Assembly: GCF_014324365.1 (NCBI RefSeq)
Contig: NZ_QEIG01000018.1
Location: forward strand, 62,001 to 126,000
Length of the DNA stretch: 64,000 nucleotides
Origin: Algoriphagus sp. AK58
GTDB taxonomy: Bacteria; Bacteroidota; Bacteroidia; Cytophagales; Cyclobacteriaceae
Reading direction: 5' to 3'
Under the pieces are notes generated by a model, which saw only the letters and a list, made by a program, of their open reading frames with translations, was not told where the DNA came from and made no database searches. Of this stretch, positions 17,074-25,410 are shown one piece after another. The position numbers and the translations under genes are program-made. Numbering within the stretch: the stretch's first letter is position 1; the number at the start of each line of letters is the position of its first letter.

Positions 17074-17637
17074 ATGAACTCAATCAAAACTCAATGGAAA
17101 GAAAAGTGGGTCAATCAGCCTTCTTTGATGCTCATCACCGTGGTCATCTGGTCCATCTTTATCGGCCTTTGCATCAAAGCTGGAGCCCTGTTGTTCACGT
17201 TTATCTACAGCCTGTTTAATCCAGTCGTATCCCAAAACCTCTTCGAAGGCCTCAATCTTTCGGCTTTACGGGAGCAAAATATCTGGTACTATGGAGGCAT
17301 AATTTCCATCATCCTGTTTGTCACCGGCCAAAAAGCCTACCTTTTTTACCTGATGATTCGGGTATTTCTCAAGATCAACCTCGTTCATCCATTCAGCAGG
17401 GAAGTGTCCAAACTCATCTCCTCCATCAGCTATGTGGCTTTTCAGATCGGGGTGGCGGTCATTTTGGCATCGGGAGTATTCAAGGGAATGGTGAAAAGGG
17501 GCTATGAACTGGATCGAGTGCAGGAAATGGTGGGCAACGGCTTTGAGTTTTTACTGATGGCAGCCCTGCTAATTGCCATTGGGATGGTCTTCAAGCGAGG
17601 CGTGGAGATTCAGGATGAAAATGAATTGACTGTCTAA
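17074..17637 (+). CDS. DUF2975 membrane protein, copy 1
   Basis: 187 aa. The ATG at 17074 was chosen over a TTG at 17050. Four predicted transmembrane segments (about 21-45, 73-98, 120-143 and 158-177) and the family's conserved inner-loop and C-terminal motifs: LVHPFSREVSKLISSISY and FKRGVEIQDENELTV. DUF2975 proteins (YoaS type) have no known biochemical role and are usually encoded next to a small HTH regulator. First of three tandem paralogues. All three share the ending (K/R)G(V/L)E(I/L)Q(D/A)E(N/S)(E/D)LT(V/I). Confidence 0.85.
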   Translation: MNSIKTQWKEKWVNQPSLMLITVVIWSIFIGLCIKAGALLFTFIYSLFNPVVSQNLFEGLNLSALREQNIWYYGGIISIILFVTGQKAYLFYLMIRVFLKINLVHPFSREVSKLISSISYVAFQIGVAVILASGVFKGMVKRGYELDRVQEMVGNGFEFLLMAALLIAIGMVFKRGVEIQDENELTV

Positions 17638-17649
17638 GCTTCCTCCACC

Positions 17650-18186
17650 ATGTCACCGAAAACCGACCTCGTCATCAAGTTCCTCCATGTCATCTCATGG
17701 ATCATTTTCATCGCGCTGTGCTATCAGACTGGTGCCTTGATGTTCAACTATGCCTTCATGCAATTCCGGGTTTTTCCACCGGAAAATCAGTACCTCATTT
17801 TGGATCTCACCGAGCTCTTTACTCAAAGTGAACTCTATTTTGGTTTGCTTTTTGGCTTGGCGATCGGGGTAAATGGATTGAAGGCCTATACCTTCTATCT
17901 GATCACCCTGATTTTCCAATACCTGAATATACACAAGCCCTTTAGCCAGGAAATGTCCCGCCTGATTTCCAAGATCAGCTATTGCATTTTTGCGGTGGGT
18001 ATCCTGGGTGCAGTCGCTCAGGGAGTCACTGATGAACTGGCCAAACAGGGCTTTCCGGTCGGCAATGCCTATGTTCATTGGGACGATTATTCAGCCTTTC
18101 TGATGATGGCTGCGGTAGTATTCGTGATTGCCCAGATTTTCAAAAAAGGGCTTGAACTGCAGGATGAAAGTGAATTGACTGTCTAA
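17650..18186 (+). CDS. DUF2975 membrane protein, copy 2
   Basis: 178 aa, four membrane segments, twelve bases after copy 1. It shares the motif NIHKPFSQEMSRLISKISY and the ending FKKGLELQDESELTV. The extracytoplasmic loop between segments 1 and 2 (FRVFPPENQYLILDLTELF) is the most divergent part relative to its neighbours, so the copies may sense or contact different things. No enzymatic motif. Confidence 0.85.
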   Translation: MSPKTDLVIKFLHVISWIIFIALCYQTGALMFNYAFMQFRVFPPENQYLILDLTELFTQSELYFGLLFGLAIGVNGLKAYTFYLITLIFQYLNIHKPFSQEMSRLISKISYCIFAVGILGAVAQGVTDELAKQGFPVGNAYVHWDDYSAFLMMAAVVFVIAQIFKKGLELQDESELTV

Positions 18187-18196
18187 CTATCCCATC

Positions 18197-18733
18197 ATGA
18201 AAAAAACCACAAATACCCTTCTCTGGGTTATAGACGTGATTTCCACACTGATTTTCTGCGCGATGTGCACCACTTCAGCCTATTTACTCATCTTGTTTTT
18301 TTACCACCTATTCGATTCTGAAGGGGCAAAAGACTGGATGATGGGAAAGGATATTTCCCAGCTATTTAACCTGAATAATGTCCATTTTGGGATTTTATTC
18401 AGTCTCACCCTTGCGATTAGCTTAATGAAGGCCTTAGCATTTTATTTTACCATCAAAATTTTCAGCACGCTCAATCTCGTTAAGCCTTTCAGTCCCGAAA
18501 TCGCGACACTGATTTCACGGATAAGCTACATGATCCTTGCCGTTGGGACACTTGGCATCATCGCATTTCGCTTTTCGGAAATTCCCGCAATGAAAGGCAT
18601 GGAACTGAGCGCGCTTCAAGGTTTGTGGCATGACAATTACGTCTACTTGTTGATGGGCTCGATCATTTTTGTAATTGCACAAGTATTTAAAAAGGGCTTG
18701 GAGTTACAAGCTGAAAATGACCTAACCATCTAA
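18197..18733 (+). CDS. DUF2975 membrane protein, copy 3
   Basis: 178 aa, four membrane segments, ten bases after copy 2. It keeps NLVKPFSPEIATLISRISY and the ending FKKGLELQAENDLTI. The regulator gene follows after three bases, so all four genes form one transcription unit. Confidence 0.85.
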   Translation: MKKTTNTLLWVIDVISTLIFCAMCTTSAYLLILFFYHLFDSEGAKDWMMGKDISQLFNLNNVHFGILFSLTLAISLMKALAFYFTIKIFSTLNLVKPFSPEIATLISRISYMILAVGTLGIIAFRFSEIPAMKGMELSALQGLWHDNYVYLLMGSIIFVIAQVFKKGLELQAENDLTI

Positions 18734-18736
18734 GCC

Positions 18737-18943
18737 ATGGCAATTATCGTGAATCTAGACGTGATGATGGCCAAACGGAAAATGTCCCTCAACGAGCTTT
18801 CCGAAAAGGTCGACATTACCCTTTCTAACTTATCGATCCTTAAAACCGGCAAGGCCAAAGCCATCCGCTTCAGCACCCTGGAGTCCATCTGCAAGGCGCT
18901 GGACTGTCAGCCGGGAGATATTTTGGAGTTTCGGGAGGAGTAA
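18737..18943 (+). CDS. YozG-like helix-turn-helix (Cro/CI) regulator
   Basis: 68 aa made of one HTH_26/Cro-CI domain: IIVNLDVMMAKRKMSLNELS, ITLSNLSILKTGKAKAIRFS (recognition helix region), TLESICKALDCQPGDILEF. This is the small partner regularly found with DUF2975 genes, as yozG is with yoaS in Bacillus. Likely a DNA-binding regulator of the operon, perhaps controlled by the membrane proteins, which is inference. Confidence 0.9.
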   Translation: MAIIVNLDVMMAKRKMSLNELSEKVDITLSNLSILKTGKAKAIRFSTLESICKALDCQPGDILEFREE

Positions 18944-18986
18944 AAAATGTAACTGGTATCATTTAATAGTCGCTGTACGTTGAAAT

Positions 18987-19093
18987 GTTGTCAGGTTGTC
19001 CGCTATGCTGTTGTCGGCGGAAGCATTAATTACCAGATTCAACCCTGTGATTTCAGGACAACGTGACAACCCTGACAACGCAAAGCTGACAAC
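18987..19093. repeat. GTTGTC/GACAAC inverted repeat array
   Basis: GTTGTC at 18987, 18995 and 19010 faces GACAAC at 19057, 19065, 19074 and 19088. The segments 18987-19001 and 19056-19070 are inverted copies with 14 of 15 matches, separated by 54 bases, so a hairpin could form. It lies in the 193-base gap between the regulator and the YdeI-like gene. It may be a folded 3' end or a multi-site operator. Confidence 0.55.
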
Positions 19094-19136
19094 AAGAGTC
19101 ATCCTGAACACTGAACCTTTTAACCCTTAACCTCTG

Positions 19137-19757
19137 ATGAATCCCCAAGTTGACCAATTTCTCCTCGAAGGCTGCATGCGCTGCCCAAAAGGAGCAACGC
19201 CTGCCTGCAAGGTTCATCGATGGACTGACATTCTGGAATTTCTGCGGCAACTATTACTGGAAACCGAACTGACGGAAGAGCGGAAATGGGGAGTGCCCAC
19301 CTATACACTCCAAAGGAAAAACGTGATCATGCTCGGAGTTTTCAATGATTCCTGTGTCTTGAGTTTCCTGAAGGGAAGTTTGATGCAGGATCCAAAAGGA
19401 ATTTTAGACTTGCCGGGTCCTAATTCCCACGAGGGAAGGATCATCCGATTTACGGAATTGGATCAGGCAGAAAAACTGGAAAAAGAACTCAAAGCCTATT
19501 TCTCCCAAGCCATCGAAATCGAGAAGTCCGGAAAAAAACTCGAAAAACCGGAGCCCTCTGCCCAAGAAATCCCCGAGGAACTCATTCAGAAATTTGAAGA
19601 ACACGAGGGCTTAGAAAAGGCTTTTTTTGCACTTACTCCCGGAAGACAGCGAGGCTACCTGATCCACTTCACCGGAGCCAAGCAATCCGCTACCCGTCTC
19701 AGCCGAATCGAAAAATGTATTCCGAAGATTTTTGAAGGAAGAGGGATGATGGATTGA
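19137..19757 (+). CDS. YdeI/OmdA family protein with DUF1801 domain
   Basis: 206 aa. The N-terminal half (WTDILEFLRQLLLETELTEE, RKWGVPTYTLQRKNVIMLG) is the DUF1801 fold. The C-terminal half (EHEGLEKAFFALTPGRQRGY, LIHFTGAKQSATRLSRIEKC) is the YdeI/bacteriocin-protection OmdA domain with its usual RQR and SRIEK motifs. Cytoplasmic, function unknown, linked in some bacteria to resistance to antimicrobial peptides. Monocistronic as far as can be seen. Confidence 0.85.
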   Translation: MNPQVDQFLLEGCMRCPKGATPACKVHRWTDILEFLRQLLLETELTEERKWGVPTYTLQRKNVIMLGVFNDSCVLSFLKGSLMQDPKGILDLPGPNSHEGRIIRFTELDQAEKLEKELKAYFSQAIEIEKSGKKLEKPEPSAQEIPEELIQKFEEHEGLEKAFFALTPGRQRGYLIHFTGAKQSATRLSRIEKCIPKIFEGRGMMD

Positions 19758-20118
19758 TTTTTACCACAAAGGACACTAAGGTTTAGAGAGAAGGCACAAA
19801 GAAAAAGTTTGCAGTTTTCCTGCTTTTCCGAAAGCAGGAATCATACCATTAGGGATCAGTGCATCCATGGCAATTTTTGGAAAAGTCCAGGTTCTTAAAA
19901 ATAAGATAGTTTGAAATAGCGCAAAGGCCATGGGGCAGAGAACAGTGCAATAGTGGAAGCGAGGGAGAAATTCACTTTAACGGACTTATTCTTTCCGATC
20001 TTAAAAAGGCGATAACTGAAATTTCAAATCAATTTTGATTGTTTAGTTTTTCATGTTATATTTTTACGTTTTTACAGGTGTAAAAACGATTTTTAACTAA
20101 CCTTTTTAAAAAAACACC
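19758..20118. other. Gene-free gap
   Basis: 361 bases without a gene. Its start carries ACCACAAAGGACACTAAGG (19763-19781), followed by a second AGGCACAAAG-like unit, which resembles a recurrent Bacteroidota intergenic sequence known to me only by recall. The right half becomes AT-rich before the nuclease gene. No terminator or promoter could be placed with confidence. Confidence 0.4.
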
Positions 20119-21183
20119 ATGGACATAATGCCCCAAATTAAGGCTCTTTCTGAAAAAGTTTCCACATTAAAAGAGCAAATTGGTACTGAAGAGGCTACCA
20201 AAAACGCATTCGTTCTTCCCTTTATAAATCTGCTAGGATACGATATATTCAATCCATTAGAGGTTGTTCCCGAATTCACTGCGGATCTTGGCTTAAAAAA
20301 AGGAGAAAAAGTTGATTTTGCAATTTTCCAAAACGGTAATCCCATCCTAATCATTGAATGTAAGCATTGGAGAGAAAAATTGGATGTTCATGGATCACAA
20401 CTTTTTAGATATTTTCATGTTACTAAAACTCGTTTTTCACTCCTCACTAATGGGGTAGAATATAGATTTTATTCTGATTTGGAAGAGCCTAATAAGATGG
20501 ATGAAAAGCCATTTTTAGAATTTGATATAACTAAGCTTAGAGAGAATTTAATCGGTGAAATAGCCAAATTCCATAAATCGAATTTTGATGTCGACAAAAT
20601 CATAAACAATGCTTCGGTTCTTAAATATCTTAAAGGAATAAGAAAAACTATTGAAGCAGAACTGTCTAATCCAAGCCCAGAATTTGTGAAACATTTCGCA
20701 AGTCAGAATTATTCAGGACGAATAACTGCTCAAGTTCTTGAGCAATTTACTGAACTTGTACAAAGGGCTTTTGCCCAAATGATATCTGAAAAGGTTAATG
20801 AAAGACTAACTAATGCTCTTTCAAAAGAGTCGGAAAAAGAAAAGTCCGCTGCTCCAATTCCTTCTCCTGAAGAAGAAGAGGAAACAAAGGTAGTGACAAC
20901 CGAAGAAGAGATGGAAGGCTATAGAATTGTTCAGGCAATTTTAAGAAGAAGGATTTCTAAAGAGAGAATTGTAGGAAGAGATACCCAAAGCTATTTTGGA
21001 ATCTTATTAGATGATAATAACAGAAAGCCTCTTTGTCGATTACGTTTTAATGGATCAAAAAAGCACTTAGGTGTTTTCGATAAAGATAAAAACGAAACAA
21101 AAATATTACTTGAGAGTGTAGATGATATATATATCCATGAAGGTGTTCTTCTGGCAACAGTTGATTTCTATGAAAAAGACTAA
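20119..21183 (+). CDS. Lone type I restriction HsdR N-terminal nuclease-domain protein
   Basis: 354 aa. Residues about 15-140 match the HSDR_N domain: EEATKNAFVLPFINLLGYDI, then a PD-(D/E)XK core with Asp in EKVDFAIF and Glu-Cys-Lys in ILIIECKHW, then QLFRYFHVTKTRFSLLTNGV. A coiled, charged middle (about 220-280) leads to a C-terminal domain of unknown type (GYRIVQAILRRRISKERIVG, KKHLGVFDKDKNETKILLES). No hsdM, hsdS or helicase motor is nearby. Base composition is visibly AT-richer than its neighbours and Arg is encoded mainly by AGA, so it may have been acquired by transfer. A defence role is possible but unproven. Confidence 0.8.
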   Translation: MDIMPQIKALSEKVSTLKEQIGTEEATKNAFVLPFINLLGYDIFNPLEVVPEFTADLGLKKGEKVDFAIFQNGNPILIIECKHWREKLDVHGSQLFRYFHVTKTRFSLLTNGVEYRFYSDLEEPNKMDEKPFLEFDITKLRENLIGEIAKFHKSNFDVDKIINNASVLKYLKGIRKTIEAELSNPSPEFVKHFASQNYSGRITAQVLEQFTELVQRAFAQMISEKVNERLTNALSKESEKEKSAAPIPSPEEEEETKVVTTEEEMEGYRIVQAILRRRISKERIVGRDTQSYFGILLDDNNRKPLCRLRFNGSKKHLGVFDKDKNETKILLESVDDIYIHEGVLLATVDFYEKD

Positions 21184-21209
21184 ATCACATAAGCAAAAAG
21201 CGATTGAAC

Positions 21210-21240
21210 AAGCGGGGAAATGAAACCCCGCTTTTTTATT
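21210..21240 (+). terminator. Rho-independent terminator after the HsdR-N gene
   Basis: Stem AAGCGGGG (21210-21217) and CCCCGCTT (21226-21233), 8-base loop, then a run of six Ts. It starts 27 bases after the stop codon. Confidence 0.85.
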
Positions 21241-21285
21241 TTAATAGAATTCAAAATTCCCCTTTACCTCTCCATAAACAGAATT

Positions 21286-21435
21286 GGGCTAAAGCCCAGC
21301 AAATATCACCTAATACCTGAATTCTCCAGCTAAAGCAGGAGGCAGCACATAGCCTATTATCCCAATCTTTGAATAGGAATGCGGCTTTAGCCCATTCCCG
21401 TCAATTCCTGACCTTTCTCCCACGGGCTTTAGCCC
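21286..21435. repeat. Cluster of REP-like palindromes with GGCTWWAGCC core
   Basis: Four hairpins in 150 bases: GGGCTAAAGCCC (21286-21297), CTCCAGCTAAAGCAGGAG (21324-21341), GGAATG-C-GGCTTTAGCC-CATTCC (21376-21398) and GGGCTTTAGCCC (21424-21435). All share a GCTWWAGC centre in alternating orientation, as in bacterial interspersed mosaic elements. Such palindromes in Bacteroidota are, to my knowledge, linked to REP-associated tyrosine transposases. No such transposase gene is in the window. Confidence 0.65.
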
Positions 21436-21553
21436 AAAAATCACCTGTTTTTTACCCCAATTTATTCCGCAGAGGGCCGAAATTGAATCCCGAGTGGTGA
21501 TGGATGCATCGGTGAAATCGAATAAATTTAAACCGATCGAACCCTTACTAACC

Positions 21554-22963
21554 ATGAAAAACGATAAAGCACCCTTTTCCCGGAGAGATTTTGTGAAAGC
21601 CGCTGCACTCAGCGGTGCAGGAATGATGATTGTACCCCGACACGTGATTGGAGGACCTGGCTACACAGCGCCAAGTGATCAGGTCAACTTGGGCATCATC
21701 GGTGCAGGTGGAAAAGGGAAGCAAAACGCACAGGATTTTTTGAAACTGGAAAATGTGAATATTTCAGCAGTGGCAGACCCAGCCTATTACTGGAATCTGG
21801 CTGATTTTTACTACCGCTCAGAGGCCGGAAGAGGACCTGTGACAGAAATGATCGAGACACAGCAAGCCGCAAAAGGCAACACCAAGCGCGTGGCTCAATA
21901 CAACGATTTCCGCAAAATGATGGAAAATGCCTCCGAACTGGACGGCATTGTGATCTCTACCCCAGACCACACCCATGCCTACATTGCCCTCATGGCCCTG
22001 AAAATGGGCAAACACGTCTACTGCGAAAAACCCCTCACCCATAACATCTGGGAAGCCCGCGAGGTAGCCAAAGTCACCCGGGAAACCGGCCTGATGACCC
22101 AAATGGGGAATATGGGCCACTCCACCGACGGAATCCGTGAAACGGTCGAATACCTTCGTGCCGGTGTGATCGGAGAAGTCAAAGAATGCCATGCTTGGGT
22201 TCCCGCAGGACGTTGGCTGCCCGGCTTGAAAGGGCTACCGGAAGGCAAAAGCACCATGCCTGTCGGTTTTGACTGGGATCAATGGATCGGCCCCCGGGAA
22301 ATGGTGCCTTTCCATGAAAATTACGTTCCGGTCACTTGGAGGGATTTTTGGGATTATGGTTGTGGGGCTTTGGGCGATTTTGGTTGCCATGACTTGGATG
22401 CCGTGACTTGGGCCTTTAATCTGAAAAGTCCCGATACAGTTCAGGTATTCCCTGCAGGCTATTCCGACAGCAAAATCGCTCCTTATGGGGAAATCGGCTA
22501 TTTCAATTTCTCTTCGAAAGGTGACCAAAAAGCCATGAAGATCAACTGGTACTCCGGTGGCTTAAAGCCAGACCTGCATCCTGCCTTGCCAGCAGGCTAT
22601 GCCTACCCCGCGAGAGCTTCCATGTTTGTGGGCAGCAAAGGCATCATCATCAATGACGGCAGTGGCCGCAAGCCACAGGTATTCCCTGAATCACTCAGAA
22701 ACAACATCAAACCACCCAAGCCAACGATCACCCGTTCTTCAGGCCACTTCCAGGATTGGGTCAATGCCATCCGAAATAAGGAGCAATCCTCTGCCAATTT
22801 TGAGTATGGTTCCCGATTGACTGAGATTACCTTGCTGGGTGTCTTGTCCCTGCGAATGGGAGGAAAACTGATCCAATGGGATTATGAAAACATGAAAGCA
22901 AAAGGCCTTCCGGAGGCCGATCAATACATCAAAGAACCGGTAAGAACGGATTGGGAGATGTAG
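21554..22963 (+). CDS. Tat-exported Gfo/Idh/MocA family oxidoreductase
   Basis: 469 aa. The ATG at 21554 puts a twin-arginine signal (FSRRDFVKAAALSGAGMM) at the N-terminus, while upstream in-frame starts would bury it. Rossmann domain with LGIIGAGGKGKQ, the signature CEKPL in the active-site strand, and the Gfo/Idh alpha/beta C-terminal domain (WRDFWDYGCGALGDFGCHDLDAVTWA). Tat export carries the folded enzyme with its bound NAD(P) to the periplasm, where relatives oxidise or rearrange sugars, including 3-dehydrogenation of glycosides. The substrate is unknown. It ends 24 bases before a strong terminator. Confidence 0.9.
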   Translation: MKNDKAPFSRRDFVKAAALSGAGMMIVPRHVIGGPGYTAPSDQVNLGIIGAGGKGKQNAQDFLKLENVNISAVADPAYYWNLADFYYRSEAGRGPVTEMIETQQAAKGNTKRVAQYNDFRKMMENASELDGIVISTPDHTHAYIALMALKMGKHVYCEKPLTHNIWEAREVAKVTRETGLMTQMGNMGHSTDGIRETVEYLRAGVIGEVKECHAWVPAGRWLPGLKGLPEGKSTMPVGFDWDQWIGPREMVPFHENYVPVTWRDFWDYGCGALGDFGCHDLDAVTWAFNLKSPDTVQVFPAGYSDSKIAPYGEIGYFNFSSKGDQKAMKINWYSGGLKPDLHPALPAGYAYPARASMFVGSKGIIINDGSGRKPQVFPESLRNNIKPPKPTITRSSGHFQDWVNAIRNKEQSSANFEYGSRLTEITLLGVLSLRMGGKLIQWDYENMKAKGLPEADQYIKEPVRTDWEM

Positions 22964-22987
22964 TGGAGAAATGCTAGGCACGATCTG

Positions 22988-23015
22988 AGCGGAATGTCTC
23001 ATTCCGCTTTTTTTA
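22988..23015 (+). terminator. Rho-independent terminator after the Gfo/Idh gene
   Basis: Perfect 9-base stem AGCGGAATG (22988-22996) and CATTCCGCT (23000-23008), 3-base loop, then Ts. Confidence 0.9.
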
Positions 23016-23114
23016 TTCCCCACTGGTTTTTAAAAAACTAAATCACTTTCCATACTCCCATCTTTTGCACGCGTCAGAATTCGAGCATTTCTTTGCAGTC
23101 AAATCTCCCCTGAT

Positions 23115-24467
23115 ATGTCCACCTCTACCCTTATCCAGCAAGTTACCCTAGTCAACGAAGGCCAAATCCAAGTGACCGATATCCTGATCGTTGGCGAGCG
23201 AATCCGGGAAATCGGTTCGATACCTGCCCAAGATGAATTTGTGGTGATCGATGGTAAGGGAAAATACCTCCTGCCGGGCGTTATTGACGGACAGGTGCAC
23301 TTTCGCGAACCGGGACTCACGCACAAGGCAGACCTCCACAGCGAAAGCAAAGCTGCCGTGGCAGGTGGTGTCACGTCCTTTATCGACATGCCCAACACCC
23401 GTCCCAATACCCTGAACTTGGAGTTCTTGGCAGAAAAATATCAGATTGCTTCGCAAAAATCCCTTGCCAATTATGGCTTTTTGCTCGGCATCAATGGGGA
23501 AAATCTGGACGAAGTACTGCAATGGGATACTTCAGGACTTTTGGCGATCACAGATGACGGATTGTATTTTTCAGGAAAAGGAAACATTCTGGCCGACCGT
23601 CCGGATATGTTGGAGAAGATCTTTTCTACTTACAAAGGCCTAATTGCCATTCATTCTGAAAAAGAGGAAATCATTGAGAAAAACGAGGAAATCTACCGTG
23701 AACAGTACGGAGAGGACGTTCCGGTCAAATTTCACCCGCTGATTCGCAGCGAACAGGCCTGCTTTGAGGCTACTGAACGGGCCATCAGCCTCGCTGAAAA
23801 ACACGGCGCCAGACTTCATATCCTCCACCTAAGCACGGCCAAGGAAACGGCACTTTTCCGAAATGACATTCCCCTTTCCGAGAAAAAAATCACCACCGAG
23901 GTATCTGTCCATCACCTGTGGTTTACCGATCGGGATTATGAAAAAAAGGGAACGCTGATCAAGTGGAATCCCGCGATCAAAACCCAACAAGATGCAGAGG
24001 GCCTGCTAGCTGCGCTGTTGGATGACCGAATCGATCTGATCACCACCGACCATGCCCCGCATGCCTTGGAAGAAAAGCTAAAGCCTTATTTCCAGTCCAT
24101 GTCCGGTGCTCCTCTGGTTCAGCATTCTTTGGTTTGCCTTCTTGAATTTTTCCATCAGGGAAAAATCAGCCTGGAAAAAATCACAGAGAAAATGTGCCAC
24201 AATCCTGCGATCCTTTACCGAATCAAGGAGCGAGGCTTTGTAAGAGAAGGTTACTTTGCCGACTTGGTTTTGGTGGACCTGAATCATCCTTGGACCGTAA
24301 GCAAAGAAAACATTCTTTATAAATGCGGCTGGTCTCCGCTGGAAGGCACGACCTTTCACAGTCAGGTCACCCACACCTGGGTCAACGGCCAACTGGTGTT
24401 TGAGAAAGGAACTTTCCACGAAGGTGCCAAAGGAAAAGCCCTGGAAGTATGGGACTTGAAAAACTAA
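23115..24467 (+). CDS. pyrC: Dihydroorotase
   Basis: 450 aa. Amidohydrolase of pyrimidine synthesis, converting carbamoyl-aspartate to dihydroorotate in the cytoplasm. Recognised by the motif DGQVHFREPGLTHKADLHSE, DMPNTRPNT, the metal-ligand strands IAIHSEKEE and LHILHLSTAKET, and the TTDHAPHALEEK loop with the catalytic Asp. The first His of the usual HxH metal pair is Gln here (QVH). As far as I recall this is normal for Bacteroidota dihydroorotases. The next gene starts inside its last codons. Confidence 0.93.
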   Translation: MSTSTLIQQVTLVNEGQIQVTDILIVGERIREIGSIPAQDEFVVIDGKGKYLLPGVIDGQVHFREPGLTHKADLHSESKAAVAGGVTSFIDMPNTRPNTLNLEFLAEKYQIASQKSLANYGFLLGINGENLDEVLQWDTSGLLAITDDGLYFSGKGNILADRPDMLEKIFSTYKGLIAIHSEKEEIIEKNEEIYREQYGEDVPVKFHPLIRSEQACFEATERAISLAEKHGARLHILHLSTAKETALFRNDIPLSEKKITTEVSVHHLWFTDRDYEKKGTLIKWNPAIKTQQDAEGLLAALLDDRIDLITTDHAPHALEEKLKPYFQSMSGAPLVQHSLVCLLEFFHQGKISLEKITEKMCHNPAILYRIKERGFVREGYFADLVLVDLNHPWTVSKENILYKCGWSPLEGTTFHSQVTHTWVNGQLVFEKGTFHEGAKGKALEVWDLKN

Positions 24468-25309
24468 ACGAGCTCTTTTCAAGCCGAAGGCTGGTCATCG
24501 CCACGAAGCATGGAAAAGAACGTGTGCTCCAGCCACTTTTTGATGAAAAGCTTGGGGTGAAGAGTGAGCTTGCGGAAGGTCTCGACACGGATCTTTTGGG
24601 TACATTTTCAGGAGAAATCGAGCGAACATTAGACCCAATCAGTACGGCCAAGCGTAAGTGCGAACTGGCGATGGAGCTCTCGGGTGCCGATTTGGCCCTG
24701 GCCAGTGAGGGTTCCTTTGGCGCGCATCCTTCTGCTTTTTTCCTACCTGCCAATGAAGAATGGCTGCTCCTTTTGGATCGAAAAAACCAGCTGGAAATCT
24801 TCGCCCGACACCTGAGCATCGAGACCAATTTTGGAGGTCAGGAATTCAGCTGATTGGATGCTTTGGAGGACTTTGCTCAAAAAGCGCTTTTCCCAAGCCA
24901 TGGATTGATTTTGAGAAATCAAAAAGACAGCCAAGTCGAAATCCACAAAGGCATCACGGATCACTACCTACTTTTCGATCTCGGACAACAGCTTTTGAAA
25001 AAGCACGGCAGCGCCTATGTAGAGACAGACATGAGGGCCCATCTGAATCCCACCCGGATGAAGGTGATTGAGGAAACAGCCCAAAAGCTTTTGGAAAAAA
25101 TCCGTTCCTGCTGTCCCTCCTGTTCCCTACCCGGCTTTGCAGCGGTCGCTTCCGAACCCGGACTTCCTTGCAGTTGGTGCGGAACACCCACGAGATCCAC
25201 TCTTTTTCAGACCAAAACCTGCATACATTGCGGGCATACCGAGCAAGTCCACTTTCCTCACGGGAAAACCACCGAGGATCCTATGTACTGCGACCGCTGC
25301 AACCCCTGA
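24449..25309 (+). pseudogene. DUF6671 family gene interrupted by an in-frame TGA
   Basis: A single reading frame of 286 codons broken only by TGA at 24851-24853, with no frame change. Before the stop: LVIATKHGKERVLQPLF, STAKRKCELAMELSGADLAL, ASEGSFGAHPSAFFLPANEE. After it: LDALEDFAQKALFPSHGLIL, HLNPTRMKVIEETAQKLLEK, then zinc-finger-like cysteines (CCPSC, CSWC, CIHC, CDRC). Both halves match consecutive parts of the DUF6671 family, function unknown. It starts 19 bases inside pyrC. Either the gene is recently inactivated, the stop is read through, or there is a sequencing error. The downstream half has no ATG at its start. Confidence 0.85.
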
Positions 25310-25410
25310 GTTGGTTGAGGGTGTCCTAGCATCCTTTCACCTAGAATGTAGTGAGGGGAAGCTGGGTGTGGACCAAAAGTGATCGTAGGGAATTCCGAAC
25401 AACCTTCATT

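Noticed and set aside
18987..19093. CRISPR-like array of GTTGTC/GACAAC
   Set aside because: Units are 6 bases, spacing is irregular, orientation flips and no cas genes are present.
19763..19800. Insertion-sequence end in the gap after the YdeI-like gene
   Set aside because: No matching opposite end, no transposase and no target duplication could be seen.
20119..21183. Full type I restriction system
   Set aside because: Only the HsdR N-terminal domain is present; no helicase motifs, hsdM or hsdS are nearby.
24851..24853. TGA read as selenocysteine
   Set aside because: No selenoprotein family, no selenocysteine machinery in the window and no conserved Cys expected at this site.
24854..25309. 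The second half of the DUF6671 gene as a separate gene
   Set aside because: It begins directly after the TGA with a TTG and aligns as the C-terminal half of the same family, so it is one broken gene.
25068..25382. An open frame of 104 codons overlapping the end of the DUF6671 gene
   Set aside because: Its protein resembles nothing and it is a shadow of the DUF6671 frame, which explains the same DNA.
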